Below, one piece after another: positions 49,351 to 58,186 of a stretch of 64,000 nt of DNA. The notes beneath the pieces were generated by a model. The model did no database searches, was not told the DNA's origin, and saw only the letters and a program-made list of their open reading frames with translations. The position numbers and the translations under genes were made by a program. The stretch comes from Mycolicibacterium monacense (lineage in GTDB: Bacteria > Actinomycetota > Actinomycetes > Mycobacteriales > Mycobacteriaceae), in the NCBI RefSeq assembly GCF_010731575.1, contig NZ_AP022617.1, positions 868,001-932,000 of the forward strand. Direction: 5' to 3'. Positions within the stretch are counted from its first letter, which is position 1. The number at the start of each line of letters is the position of its first letter.

Positions 49351-49791
49351 CTACAGCCTCTGCAGCTTGAACGTCCAGAACTGAGTTCCGGGCGGGCCGT
49401 TGAAGCAGCCCACGTTGTACACCGAGTCGATGGTCCCGACGAGGCTCACCTCGTCCCACGAATACGTCTCGCGGGTCGGCATGCTGTGTCCCGGGCAGCG
49501 CAGGCCGTCGGGTACGTCGACGGTCATGGTGTAGCGACCGTTGACCAGTTGCGCCGTACCCTCGTAGTACGCGTAGAACTTCAGGCGCGGCCTCGCCCGC
49601 ACATAGGCGCAGTCCGGCTGCTTGTCCGGGTAGCAGTTGGTGACGAACCAGACCCATGACGCCTGCGTGTAACGGTTGGTCTGCAGGTCATAGTTGCCCA
49701 GAACCATCATGGCGTGCGCGGGCGGCGGTGCGACGACGCCCGCCGCCATCATGATCGCGGCTGCCGCGACGAAGAGTTTGAAGCGCTTCAT
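49351..49791 (-). CDS. secreted protein of unknown function
   Basis: A 146-residue protein with a clear signal peptide (MKRFKLFVAAAAIMMAAGVVAPPPAHA). The mature part has four Cys (TNCYPDKQPDC, LRCPGHS, GCFNGPPG) that could form two disulfides, and a beta-rich C-terminus (TQFWTFKLQRL). It resembles small mycobacterial exported proteins without known role. The ATG at 49791 puts the signal peptide at the very N-terminus and follows GGAAGGGAC. Confidence 0.82.
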   Translation of the reverse strand: MKRFKLFVAAAAIMMAAGVVAPPPAHAMMVLGNYDLQTNRYTQASWVWFVTNCYPDKQPDCAYVRARPRLKFYAYYEGTAQLVNGRYTMTVDVPDGLRCPGHSMPTRETYSWDEVSLVGTIDSVYNVGCFNGPPGTQFWTFKLQRL

Positions 49792-49855
49792 CGTCGTCCC
49801 TTCCGGTACTTGACCGCTGTCATCAAAACATCTTGGCGCCGATCGCAAGTGCGGA

Positions 49856-51253
49856 TCAGTCGATGACGGCGGCTTCTTTGCGCTCGGTGATGGGGCGCGC
49901 CAGCTCCTGCTCGTCGCAGATGCGCTGCAACTTCTCCAGCGTCTCGTCGAGACCCGGGCCCAGCGGCTTGCTGGGCGTGAACGTCGCGGGCAGATTGCGC
50001 ATGCCCTGGATGACGCCGATGGTGTCGTAGTGCACGGTGCCCTCGGGGTCGCACACGTAATCCGGCATCCGGTCGAGCACCGCGGTCAGCATCGACTTGA
50101 ACACCGTGCGGGCCACGTTGGAGCCCACGCAGCGGTGCACACCGATACCGAAGCTGAAGTGGCGGTTGCCCTTCCGGTCGAGGATGACCTCGTTGGGTGC
50201 GGTGAACACCGACGGGTCGCGGTTGGCCATCGCCCAGGACAGCCACAGCCGCTCGTACTTCTTGAACTGCTGACCCTCCACCTCGACGTCGTCGGCGAAG
50301 GTGCGGCCGTCGCCGGGGGCCGGGGTGAAGAAGCGCAGGAACTCCTCGGTGGCCGGATGCAGCAGCGTGGCACGCTCACGGCTGAGCCGTTCCCGTTGGT
50401 CGGGGTGCTCGCCGAGCCACTCCAGTGCGTGCGCGGTGAGCGCCGTCGTGGTGTCGAAACCGCCACCGATGATGAGACCGAGGTTGCCGAGGATCTCCAT
50501 GTCCGGCGCGGGCTCACCGTCGATGCGCAACTGCACCAGCGCGTTCACCAGACCGGGACGCGGATTCTCCCGGATCTCCATCATGTTGGTGATGAGGTCG
50601 ATCCCCATCTCGCGATGCTGTTCGTTGATCTTCTCGCGTTCGGGGGAGTGCTCGGGGGTGAACACCGAGGCGTGGGTTGGCTCGCTGTAGACGTTCCACT
50701 TCTTCAGCGAGATGCCCATCATCGCCAGCGTGAACACCGCCGGCACCACGTTCGCCAGATGCTCGACGAAATCGATGCGGCCGGACTCGATGTGCTCGTC
50801 GAGGGCGGCGCGGGTGATCTCGTCGACGAACGGTTCCCAGCGCTTGATCGCGGCGGGTGAGAGATAGGGGTTCAGAGCGCCGCGGTAGGCGCTGTGTTCC
50901 GGTTCGTCCATCTCGAGGATGCCGCCGCGGACGACGGTGGCCCGACTCGCCTTGGGGATGGTGATGCCCTGGAACGGCGTTTCACCGCTGATGTCGTGGT
51001 GGTTGGACACCGCCGGGCAGCGCGCCAACTCGAACACGTGCCTGCTGTCGGCGGCCACCCAGTGCCCGCCGTACGTGTCGCTCCACGCCATCGGGCACTT
51101 GGTCTGCATCTCCTCGGTGATCTTCTCGAATTGCAGCCGGTACTCCGGTGTGTGCCGGTCGAAGTGGTAGCTGTTCTTCTTGCGATCACTGGAGGCGGGC
51201 TCGCCGCGGAGATCGTCGACGCTGCTCACGTCGTTGTTGGCTCCCTGGGTCAT
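49856..51253 (-). CDS. cytochrome P450
   Basis: A 465-residue P450, longer than the others here through N- and C-terminal extensions. It has I-helix IIGGGFDTTTA, ExxR in EEFLRFF and heme loop SFGIGVHRCVGSNVAR (Cys375). It belongs to a different P450 group from the pair at 33693-36338. A ferredoxin gene starts 24 bp upstream, in the same leftward operon with two SDRs, so oxygenation followed by alcohol oxidation is likely. Confidence 0.95.
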   Translation of the reverse strand: MTQGANNDVSSVDDLRGEPASSDRKKNSYHFDRHTPEYRLQFEKITEEMQTKCPMAWSDTYGGHWVAADSRHVFELARCPAVSNHHDISGETPFQGITIPKASRATVVRGGILEMDEPEHSAYRGALNPYLSPAAIKRWEPFVDEITRAALDEHIESGRIDFVEHLANVVPAVFTLAMMGISLKKWNVYSEPTHASVFTPEHSPEREKINEQHREMGIDLITNMMEIRENPRPGLVNALVQLRIDGEPAPDMEILGNLGLIIGGGFDTTTALTAHALEWLGEHPDQRERLSRERATLLHPATEEFLRFFTPAPGDGRTFADDVEVEGQQFKKYERLWLSWAMANRDPSVFTAPNEVILDRKGNRHFSFGIGVHRCVGSNVARTVFKSMLTAVLDRMPDYVCDPEGTVHYDTIGVIQGMRNLPATFTPSKPLGPGLDETLEKLQRICDEQELARPITERKEAAVID

Positions 51254-51277
51254 TGGTCTGCAGACATCCGTTCCGAG

Positions 51278-51475
51278 TCAGTCGTCTTCGATCGAAATCG
51301 CTTGTTCCGGACAGGAGGACGCCGCCTCGCGGACGGCGTTCTGCTGATCGTCGGGCACGACCTCGTTGACCGGCGACGCGGTGCCGTCGATATCGCTCAA
51401 CACGAAGGAATCCGGTGCGATCATCGAGCACAGCGTGTGCCCCTGACAACGGTCCGGGTCAACCCTTACCTTCAC
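51278..51475 (-). CDS. P450-associated ferredoxin, His variant
   Basis: A 65-residue ferredoxin with C10, C16 and C55, and His13 in the fourth position (CQGHTLC). It is the probable electron donor of the adjacent P450. The GTG start follows GAGAGCA. Compared with the ferredoxin at 29180 it lacks the extra Cys20. Confidence 0.93.
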   Translation of the reverse strand: MKVRVDPDRCQGHTLCSMIAPDSFVLSDIDGTASPVNEVVPDDQQNAVREAASSCPEQAISIEDD

Positions 51476-51514
51476 TGCTCTCCTCGAAGTCGCTGCGGTA
51501 CAACGGTGTTCGGA

Positions 51515-52375
51515 TCAGACGTGGTAGTCGTACCACTTGAGGTAGCCGCCAGCGTCCACGCGCAACTGCATGCCGGTGACAAAGCGTGACTCGTCGGAGG
51601 CCAGCCACAGCACCGCGTTGCTGATGTCCTCGGGCTCGATGAACGGCACAGGCATGGCCTGCTGGACACCGAACGCGAGCTCCGCGTCGGCGCGCGTGGG
51701 CTTCTCGAGGTCGGGCCGGAACGAGCGGTACATCGGCTCGCTCTGCAGCATGTCGGTGTTGCAGTTGGTGGGGTGGATGACGTTGGCGCGGATGTTGCGC
51801 ACCGCCAACTCGGTCGCCAGGTCGTGCATGTACTGGGAGATGAGACGCTTGGAGGTCATGTAGCCCATCCCCCCGGGGTCGGCGCCCGGGCGGTCCTTCT
51901 TCGAGGCGTCCATCAGCGCGGCCGCCGAGGCGGTGGCGATGATCGAGGCGCCCTCCTTGAGGTGGGGCAGCGCCACCTGGATGGCATTGATGGTCCCGAC
52001 GAAATTCGTGTTGATGCCGTCGGTCCACGCCTGCATCGGCGGGGCGCCCTTCATCGCCGCGATGCCGGCCTGCGCGACGACGATGTCGAGGTGTCCGAGT
52101 TCGGCCACGCCGTTGTCCACCGCCTGCTTCAGTTGGGCGGCGTCACGGACGTCGGCCTGGGCGATCACGGCCTTGCGGCCCGCCTTCTCCACGTACTGGG
52201 CGGTCTCCTCGAGATCTTCCCGGGTGGCCAGCGGGTAACCCACGGTCTCGATGTCGGCGCAGATGTCGATGGCGATGATGTCGGCGCCTTCTTCGGCCAG
52301 TCGGATGGCGTGGCTGCGACCCTGCCCGCGCGCTGCGCCCGTGATGAATGCGACCTTGCCTTCTACGCGCCCCAC
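51515..52375 (-). CDS. mycofactocin-coupled SDR family oxidoreductase
   Basis: A 286-residue SDR with VAFITGAARGQGRSHAIRLAEEGADIIAIDIC, followed by the extra segment ADIETVGYPLATREDLEETAQYVEKAGRKAV, the insertion that marks the mycofactocin-coupled group. The catalytic tyrosine-lysine pair is in MGYMTSKRL. In this family the nicotinamide cofactor stays bound and passes electrons to mycofactocin. The GTG at 52375 starts the protein VGRVEGKVAF. It probably oxidises the alcohol formed by the P450. Confidence 0.93.
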   Translation of the reverse strand: MGRVEGKVAFITGAARGQGRSHAIRLAEEGADIIAIDICADIETVGYPLATREDLEETAQYVEKAGRKAVIAQADVRDAAQLKQAVDNGVAELGHLDIVVAQAGIAAMKGAPPMQAWTDGINTNFVGTINAIQVALPHLKEGASIIATASAAALMDASKKDRPGADPGGMGYMTSKRLISQYMHDLATELAVRNIRANVIHPTNCNTDMLQSEPMYRSFRPDLEKPTRADAELAFGVQQAMPVPFIEPEDISNAVLWLASDESRFVTGMQLRVDAGGYLKWYDYHV

Positions 52376-52424
52376 AGCTTGTCCTCTCGTGTAACCGGTT
52401 GATTCCGTTGGTGATGCATGACCG

Positions 52425-53126
52425 TCAGGTGTTACGGCCGCCGTTGACGCCGAGGATCTGGCCGGTGATGTAGCCGGCCTCCTCGCTGATGAGGAACGCG
52501 CAGGCGGCGGCGATGTCCTCTGGTCTGCCCATGCGCCGCACCGGGGTGGCGGCGATCGTGGCGTCGATGTCGCCGAGGTAGCCGCGCTCGGCGGCGGCGC
52601 GCAGCATCGGGGTGTCGATGAAGCCGGGCGGTACGGCGTTGACCGTGATACCGCTCGGCCCGTATTCCAGCGCAAGCGATTTCGTCAGGCCGTTGACCGC
52701 CGACTTGGCGGCCACGTACGGCGACATGTACGGGGCGCCCGAGTGGGTGCTCGACGACGAGATGTTGACGATGCGGCCCCACCCCGCCTCGAGCATGTCG
52801 GGCAGCACGGCCTGGATGGTGTGGAAGACGCCGTTGAGGTTGACGTCGATGACCTTCTGCCAGCGGTCGAAGGTCACGTCGCTGAAGCGTTTGAAGCAGT
52901 CCAGCCCGGCGGCGTTGACGAGCACGGTGATCGGACCGAGCTGTTTGCGGATCGCGGTGAAGGCGGCCTCGACCGCGGACCGGTCGGTCACGTCGGCGGC
53001 GTGGGCGAACTCGCCGTCGCCCGGTTTGAGATCGATCGTGGCGACGTGGAGCCCGTCGGCCTGCAGCCGCTGCACGATGGCCAGTCCGATACCCGACCCT
53101 CCGCCGGTGACCACGGCGGTCTTCAC
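52425..53126 (-). CDS. SDR family oxidoreductase
   Basis: A 233-residue classical SDR with VVTGGGSGIGLAI, NAAGLDCFKRF, ISSSSTHSG and YVAAK. Close to the SDR at 24006 in the DMLEAGWGRIV-ISSSS and SLALEYGPSGITVNAVPPG regions. It is the first gene of the leftward operon, with a GTG start. Upstream is the divergent region shared with an aldehyde dehydrogenase, with the motif at 53198. Confidence 0.93.
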   Translation of the reverse strand: MKTAVVTGGGSGIGLAIVQRLQADGLHVATIDLKPGDGEFAHAADVTDRSAVEAAFTAIRKQLGPITVLVNAAGLDCFKRFSDVTFDRWQKVIDVNLNGVFHTIQAVLPDMLEAGWGRIVNISSSSTHSGAPYMSPYVAAKSAVNGLTKSLALEYGPSGITVNAVPPGFIDTPMLRAAAERGYLGDIDATIAATPVRRMGRPEDIAAACAFLISEEAGYITGQILGVNGGRNT

Positions 53127-53197
53127 AGTGCTCTGTCCTGTCCGGCGGCCGGGGCTGTCTCGGTCGTCTCAAGCATCAAGAATCATCCTTCCGATTA

Positions 53198-53214
53198 TGA
53201 GAACCGTACTCTCG
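53198..53214. promoter_or_regulatory. palindromic promoter motif TGAGAACCGTACTCTCG
   Basis: A slightly imperfect member of the GAGAAT-N3-ATTCTC family, 71 bp upstream of the leftward SDR/P450 operon. A second member at 53351 faces the aldehyde dehydrogenase, so both directions of this 255-bp region carry the motif. Confidence 0.5.
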
Positions 53215-53350
53215 ATGTCGATCATTCTGCAAGAAATCGCACGGACGCGCTCGGCGCCCACCTATGCTCCAATCCGGCTCCCCAAGCCCATGACTAGCCA
53301 CTCTAGGTTTCCTTGAGTTCTCTCGTGCCGAATGTATGATTCGCCGGGAA

Positions 53351-53367
53351 TGAGAATGGAATTTCCA
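53351..53367. promoter_or_regulatory. half-conserved motif TGAGAATGGAATTTCCA
   Basis: The left half is identical to the site at 46631 while the right half has diverged (ATTTCC for ATTCTC). It lies 14 bp before the aldehyde dehydrogenase ATG, overlapping the likely transcription start. Confidence 0.45.
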
Positions 53368-53381
53368 TCGCACGGAGGAGG

Positions 53382-54890
53382 ATGATGGCTCAGACGCCCA
53401 CGGTGAGCGCGGATCGCCAGAGTGCCGCCGGCTCCCGGGCCGGTGACGTGCAGGCGGATCGGCGGCTGTTGATCGACGGTCGGCTGGTCGACACCGGACG
53501 GGTGTTTCCCTCCCTCAATCCCGCCACCGGCCAGGTGCTCGGGTACGCGCCGGATGCGACCGTCGCCGACGCCGAAGCCGCCGTGGCCGCGGCGCGACGC
53601 GCCTTCGACACGACCGATTGGGCGACGAACGTCGAACTGCGGTTGCGCTGCCTCGACCAGTTGCACACCGCCTTGGTCGAGCATCGCGACGAACTGGCCG
53701 CACTGACGATCGCGGAGGTGGGCGCCACCGAGGCGCTGTGCCAGGGCGCGCAACTCGACCAGCCGATCGCGATCGTGCGCTACTACGCCGACCTGCTCGC
53801 CGACTACCCGATGACCGAAGACCTCGGCAACATCGAGAGCCGGGGCATGCAGCACCACCGCTGGGTCGAGAAGGAAGCCGCGGGCGTCGTGGCGGCGATC
53901 ATCGCCTACAACTATCCGAACCAACTCGCGCTGGCCAAACTCGCGCCGGCGCTGGCCGCCGGTTGCACCGTCGTCCTCAAGTCCGCACCCGACACGCCGT
54001 TGATCACCCTGGCCCTCGGCGAGTTGATCGCCGAGCACACCGACATCCCGGCCGGTGTCGTCAACGTGCTCTCCGGCGCCGACCCGGAGGTGGGCGCGGT
54101 GCTGACCACCAGCCCCGACGTCGACATGGTCACCTTCACCGGTTCGACCCCCACCGGGCGCCGCATCATGGCCGCCGCGAGCGAGACGCTCAAGAAGGTG
54201 TTCCTCGAACTCGGTGGCAAGTCCGCGGCAATCGTGCTCGACGACGCCGACTTCAACACCGCGGCACTGTTCTCGGCGTTCTCGATGGTCACCCACGCCG
54301 GCCAGGGTTGCGCGCTGACGTCCCGGCTGCTGGTGCCGGCCCGGCACAAGGACGAGATCGTCGAGAAGATCAAGAACAACTTCGGGTTGGTGCGCTTCGG
54401 AGATCCAGCCGATCCGTCCACCTACATGGGTCCGCTGATCAGTGAGAAGCAGCGCGACAAGGTCGACGGCATGGTCCAAAGGGCCGTCGCCGCAGGGGCA
54501 TCACTGGTCACCGGCGGCGAGAAGGTCGACCCCGGCTACTTCTACTCGCCGACGCTGCTCGCCGATGTCGACCCCGACAGCGAGATCGCACAGGAGGAGG
54601 TCTTCGGCCCCGTCCTGGTGGTGATCGCCTACGAAGACGACGACGACGCCGTCCGCATCGCCAACAACTCCATCTACGGGTTGTCCGGCGCGGTGTTCGG
54701 CAGCGAGGAGCGAGCGCTGGCGGTCGCCCGCCGCATCCGCACCGGGACGTTCTCGATCAACGGCGGCAACTACTTCAGCCCCGACAGCCCGTTCGGCGGC
54801 TACAAACAGTCCGGCATCGGCCGCGAGATGGGCACCGCAGGCCTCGAGGAGTTCCTCGAATCCAAGACATTCGCGACGGTGGTGGGCTGA
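53382..54890 (+). CDS. aldehyde dehydrogenase family protein
   Basis: A 502-residue NAD(P)-dependent aldehyde dehydrogenase: FTGSTPTGRRI, VFLELGGKSAAIVLDDAD, catalytic Cys in HAGQGCALTSR, EEVFGPVLVV and FGGYKQSGIGREMG. The ATG follows GGAGGAG. It starts a rightward operon with a CoA transferase, a sensible pair for turning an aldehyde into an acyl-CoA. Different from the enzyme at 16825 in its active-site loop and length. Confidence 0.94.
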   Translation: MMAQTPTVSADRQSAAGSRAGDVQADRRLLIDGRLVDTGRVFPSLNPATGQVLGYAPDATVADAEAAVAAARRAFDTTDWATNVELRLRCLDQLHTALVEHRDELAALTIAEVGATEALCQGAQLDQPIAIVRYYADLLADYPMTEDLGNIESRGMQHHRWVEKEAAGVVAAIIAYNYPNQLALAKLAPALAAGCTVVLKSAPDTPLITLALGELIAEHTDIPAGVVNVLSGADPEVGAVLTTSPDVDMVTFTGSTPTGRRIMAAASETLKKVFLELGGKSAAIVLDDADFNTAALFSAFSMVTHAGQGCALTSRLLVPARHKDEIVEKIKNNFGLVRFGDPADPSTYMGPLISEKQRDKVDGMVQRAVAAGASLVTGGEKVDPGYFYSPTLLADVDPDSEIAQEEVFGPVLVVIAYEDDDDAVRIANNSIYGLSGAVFGSEERALAVARRIRTGTFSINGGNYFSPDSPFGGYKQSGIGREMGTAGLEEFLESKTFATVVG

Positions 54891-54921
54891 TGAGCGCTTG
54901 CGCGAAGAGGAGAGTGCGTTG

Positions 54922-56130
54922 ATGAGCAGGCCATTGGAGGGCATCCGCGTCCTCGAGGTCGCGATGTACGGGTTCGTCCCGTCGTGCGGTGCGGTGCTCG
55001 GTGAGTGGGGCGCCGAGGTCATCAAGGTCGAACACGCGGTGACCGGCGATCCTCAGCGCGGACTGCGTCAGACCGGACCGCTGCGGGTGGAGGGCGATCC
55101 GAACCCGAACATCGAACACGCCAACCGGGGCAAGCGCAGCATCGGGCTGGACATGTCGGTGCCCGAGGGCCGGGAGGTCCTGCTCGAACTCGCCCGGCGC
55201 GCGGACGTGTTCCTGACCAGCTTCCTGCCCGGACATCGGCAGAAGTTCGGCATCGACGTCGACGACATCCGTGCGGTGAACCCGAACATCGTCTACGCCC
55301 GCGGCAGCGCGCTCGGACCGCGCGGTGAGGAGTCGGTGAAGGGCGGTTACGACATGACCGCGTTCTGGTGCCGGGCCGGTACGGCCGCCACCATCACCCC
55401 GCCGGGGATCGAGGGCATGATCGGCCCGCCCGGACCGGCGTACGGCGACACCATCTCCGGGACGAATCTGGCCGGCGGCATCGCGGCGGCGCTGTTCCGC
55501 AGGGAGCGCACCGGTGAGCCGTCGGTGGTCGACGTCTCGCTGCTGGGCAGCGGTCTGTGGGCGATGGGCCACACCGTTGCGCTGACCTCGCACCTGAACC
55601 AGCTGATGGTGCAGCCGCCTCCTGGGGTGCACGGTTCGCCGATCAACCCGCTGGTGGGGGTGTACCCGACCGCCGACGACCGCTACATCTCGTTCGTGAT
55701 GATGCAGCCGACGAAGTTCTGGGCCGACGTGTGCAAGCACATGGATCTCGACGAGTACGCCGACGATCCGCGCTTCGCGTCCGCGGAGTCCTTCGCCGAG
55801 CACACCCCGGCCGCCGTCGAGATCCTCACCGAGGCAATGCGTAAGCGTCCACTGCCGGAGTGGAGTGAGCGGTTCGCGACGCTGGCCGGTCCGTGGGCGC
55901 CCGTGCAGGACACACTGCAGGCGGCCAAGGACTCGCAGATCCGGGCCAACGAGTACATCGTGCAGGCCGGCGAACTGGAACTGGTGGCCAACCCGGTCCA
56001 GTTCGACGTCGCCGCTCCACAGACCGCCGCCGCGCCCGGGTTCGCCGAACAGACCGACGACATCCTCGTCGAACTCGGCCTCGACTGGGACCGCATCATC
56101 GAGCTCAAGACGGCCGGCGCCGTCACGTGA
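54922..56130 (+). CDS. CaiB/BaiF-type (family III) CoA transferase
   Basis: A 402-residue family III CoA transferase. It has LEVAMYGFVPSCGAVLGEWGAEVIKVE, ANRGKRSIGLDM, LARRADVFLTSFLPGHRQKFGID and the product-side domain GTNLAGGIAAALFRRERTGE. The catalytic Asp region is NIVYARGSALGPRG to GYDMTAFWCRAG. ATG at 54922 with GAGGAG upstream; a TTG at 54898 is possible. It would move CoA between acids, activating a substrate that the following mce operon might import. Confidence 0.92.
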   Translation: MSRPLEGIRVLEVAMYGFVPSCGAVLGEWGAEVIKVEHAVTGDPQRGLRQTGPLRVEGDPNPNIEHANRGKRSIGLDMSVPEGREVLLELARRADVFLTSFLPGHRQKFGIDVDDIRAVNPNIVYARGSALGPRGEESVKGGYDMTAFWCRAGTAATITPPGIEGMIGPPGPAYGDTISGTNLAGGIAAALFRRERTGEPSVVDVSLLGSGLWAMGHTVALTSHLNQLMVQPPPGVHGSPINPLVGVYPTADDRYISFVMMQPTKFWADVCKHMDLDEYADDPRFASAESFAEHTPAAVEILTEAMRKRPLPEWSERFATLAGPWAPVQDTLQAAKDSQIRANEYIVQAGELELVANPVQFDVAAPQTAAAPGFAEQTDDILVELGLDWDRIIELKTAGAVT

Positions 56131-56492
56131 CCCCGGAGATCTGAATGCCGTTCACATCTTCGGTCGGAACGACTCCGTCGGCCGAGCAGGCGTTTGAGAC
56201 GGCAGGTCTTGTTTCTGGAGATATCCATGTGGCTGGAGTTGACGAATCAATCACGGGAATCGGGCGCATGAGCTATGAAGATGTGACATTCGCCGAGAGG
56301 TTCGGGGACCACAAACTCGTCGAAACGGTGGTCACGACTAACGGCGGGGAGCTGCCCGTGAACACGAGCGGGGAAGCAAGGGGCATTCGCCCGGCGCGAC
56401 CGGAGTCGCGCACCACTCCGGTTTGTCTGCGCACCTTCGCGGCGAAGCCGTGATTCCGGTGTTCGCTGTGACCATCTCGAAGGGAACTGCAC
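56131..56492. other. 362-bp intergenic region before the mce operon
   Basis: Holds the likely promoter and leader of the mce operon, ending in CGAAGGGAAC before the yrbEA ATG. A 102-codon frame at 56145-56453 is open, but its composition (Thr/Ser/Arg-rich, no fold-like pattern) and lack of a Shine-Dalgarno do not support a gene. I see no strong palindrome. Confidence 0.5.
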
Positions 56493-57305
56493 ATGGCACG
56501 AGGTAGCGGGCCGGAGCGGTGGACCCCTGGCCTACCGCAGGTGAAGAACCTGGCGGGGCCGATGGCCGCGGTCGGCGGATTGTTCGCCATGTCGGCCGAC
56601 GCCATCAGGAATGTGTTCCGCAGGCCGTTCCAATGGCGGGAGTTCCTCGAGCAGTCGTGGTTCGTGGCGAAGGTGTCGTTGGCGCCGACGGTGCTGGTGG
56701 CGATCCCGTTCACCGTCCTGGTGTCGTTCACGCTCAACATCCTGTTGCGGGAGTTGGGTGCAGCCGACCTGAGCGGCGCCGGTGCCGCCTTCGGCGCCGT
56801 GACGCAGGTGGGGCCCCTCGTGACGGTGCTGATCGTGGCCGGCGCGGGGGCGACGGCGATGTGCGCCGATCTCGGGTCGCGGACCATACGCGAGGAGATC
56901 TCCGCGATGGAGGTGTTGGGCATCGACCCGGTGCAGCGCCTGGTGACCCCCCGGATGCTGGCCTCGGGCCTGGTGGCCCTGCTGCTCAACAGCCTGGTGG
57001 TGATCATCGGGATCCTGGGCGGCTACACGTTCTCGGTCTTCATCCAGGACGTCAACCCGGGAGCCTTCGCTGCGGGCATCACCCTGTTGACCGGGGTGCC
57101 CGAGATGATCATCTCCTGTGTCAAGGCGTTGCTCTTCGGGTTGATCGCCGGACTGGTCGCCTGTTATCGCGGTTTGACGGTCTCCGGCGGCGGGGCCAAG
57201 GCGGTGGGGAACGCGGTCAACGAGACCGTGGTCTACGCGTTCATGGCCCTGTTCGCGATCAACGTGCTCGTCACGACGGTCGGCATCCACATGGCGTCGG
57301 AGTGA
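56493..57305 (+). CDS. yrbEA: MlaE-family ABC permease, YrbEA of an mce operon
   Basis: A 270-residue permease with about six membrane helices (for instance VSLAPTVLVAIPFTVLVSFTLNILL, VGPLVTVLIVAGAGATAMCADLG, VALLLNSLVVIIGILGGYTFSVF). The signature GSRTIREEISAMEVLGIDPVQRLVTPRMLA is the EExDA-like coupling segment of MlaE/YrbE proteins. With YrbEB it forms the inner-membrane channel of the Mce lipid importer, powered by an ATPase (MceG) usually encoded elsewhere and not seen here. Confidence 0.94.
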   Translation: MARGSGPERWTPGLPQVKNLAGPMAAVGGLFAMSADAIRNVFRRPFQWREFLEQSWFVAKVSLAPTVLVAIPFTVLVSFTLNILLRELGAADLSGAGAAFGAVTQVGPLVTVLIVAGAGATAMCADLGSRTIREEISAMEVLGIDPVQRLVTPRMLASGLVALLLNSLVVIIGILGGYTFSVFIQDVNPGAFAAGITLLTGVPEMIISCVKALLFGLIAGLVACYRGLTVSGGGAKAVGNAVNETVVYAFMALFAINVLVTTVGIHMASE

Positions 57306-57318
57306 TCGGGGCGTATCG

Positions 57319-58176
57319 ATGGGTACCTTGACAGTTCTTCGCAGCAACTACCCCCGCCTCGCGCGCGGTGTGCGCCGGCCGGTCGACGTGCTCGGGCGCC
57401 TCGGCGACCACATGCTGTTCTACATCAGGGCGATCGGCGGGGTGCCGCACGCAACGTTGCACTTCCGGAAGGAGATCATCCGGCTGATCGCCGAGATCTC
57501 CATGGGCGCAGGCACGCTGGCGATGATCGGCGGCACGCTGGTGATCGTCGGCTTCCTCACGCTGGCCGCGGGCGGAACGCTCGCGGTGCAGGGTTTCTCC
57601 TCACTGGGCGACATAGGCATCGAAGCCCTCACCGGATTCCTCGCCGCATTCATCAACGTGCGCATCGCCGCTCCCACGGTCGCCGGCATCGGGTTGGCGG
57701 CCACATTCGGCGCCGGGGTGACCGCGCAACTGGGGGCGATGCGCATCAACGAGGAGATCGACGCGCTCGAGTCGATGGCCATCCGGCCCGTCGAGTACCT
57801 GGTTTCCACGCGGATCGCGGCCGGGATGATCGCGATCACCCCGCTGTACGCCATCGCGGTGATCTTGAGTTTCGTGGCCAGCCAGTTCACCACCGTGATG
57901 CTGTTCGGACAGTCCGCCGGACTGTACGACCACTACTTCGACACGTTCCTCAACCCGATCGATCTGTTGTGGTCGTTCCTGCAAGCGGTGTTGATGGCCA
58001 TCACAATCCTGTTGGTACACACGTATTTCGGATACTTCGCCTCCGGCGGGCCCTCCGGTGTCGGCGTGGCCGTCGGCAACGCGGTGCGCACGTCATTGAT
58101 CCTGGTCGTGTCGGTCACCTTGCTGGTCTCCCTGTCCGTCTACGGCCGCAACGGCAACTTCAACCTGTCGGGATAG
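57319..58176 (+). CDS. yrbEB: MlaE-family ABC permease, YrbEB of an mce operon
   Basis: 285 residues, the second permease. Membrane helices include AMIGGTLVIVGFLTLAAGGTLAVQG and ISVTLLVSL-type C-terminal segments; the coupling segment is GAMRINEEIDALESMAIRPVEYLVSTRIAAG. Starts 13 bp after yrbEA. It pairs with YrbEA, and the six Mce proteins downstream extend from this complex across the cell envelope. Confidence 0.94.
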   Translation: MGTLTVLRSNYPRLARGVRRPVDVLGRLGDHMLFYIRAIGGVPHATLHFRKEIIRLIAEISMGAGTLAMIGGTLVIVGFLTLAAGGTLAVQGFSSLGDIGIEALTGFLAAFINVRIAAPTVAGIGLAATFGAGVTAQLGAMRINEEIDALESMAIRPVEYLVSTRIAAGMIAITPLYAIAVILSFVASQFTTVMLFGQSAGLYDHYFDTFLNPIDLLWSFLQAVLMAITILLVHTYFGYFASGGPSGVGVAVGNAVRTSLILVVSVTLLVSLSVYGRNGNFNLSG

Positions 58177-58186
58177 GGGAGCAACG

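Noticed and set aside
56145..56453. 102-codon open frame between the CoA transferase and yrbEA
   Set aside because: No Shine-Dalgarno, no recognisable fold or family, and composition unlike the neighbours; treated as leader/promoter DNA.
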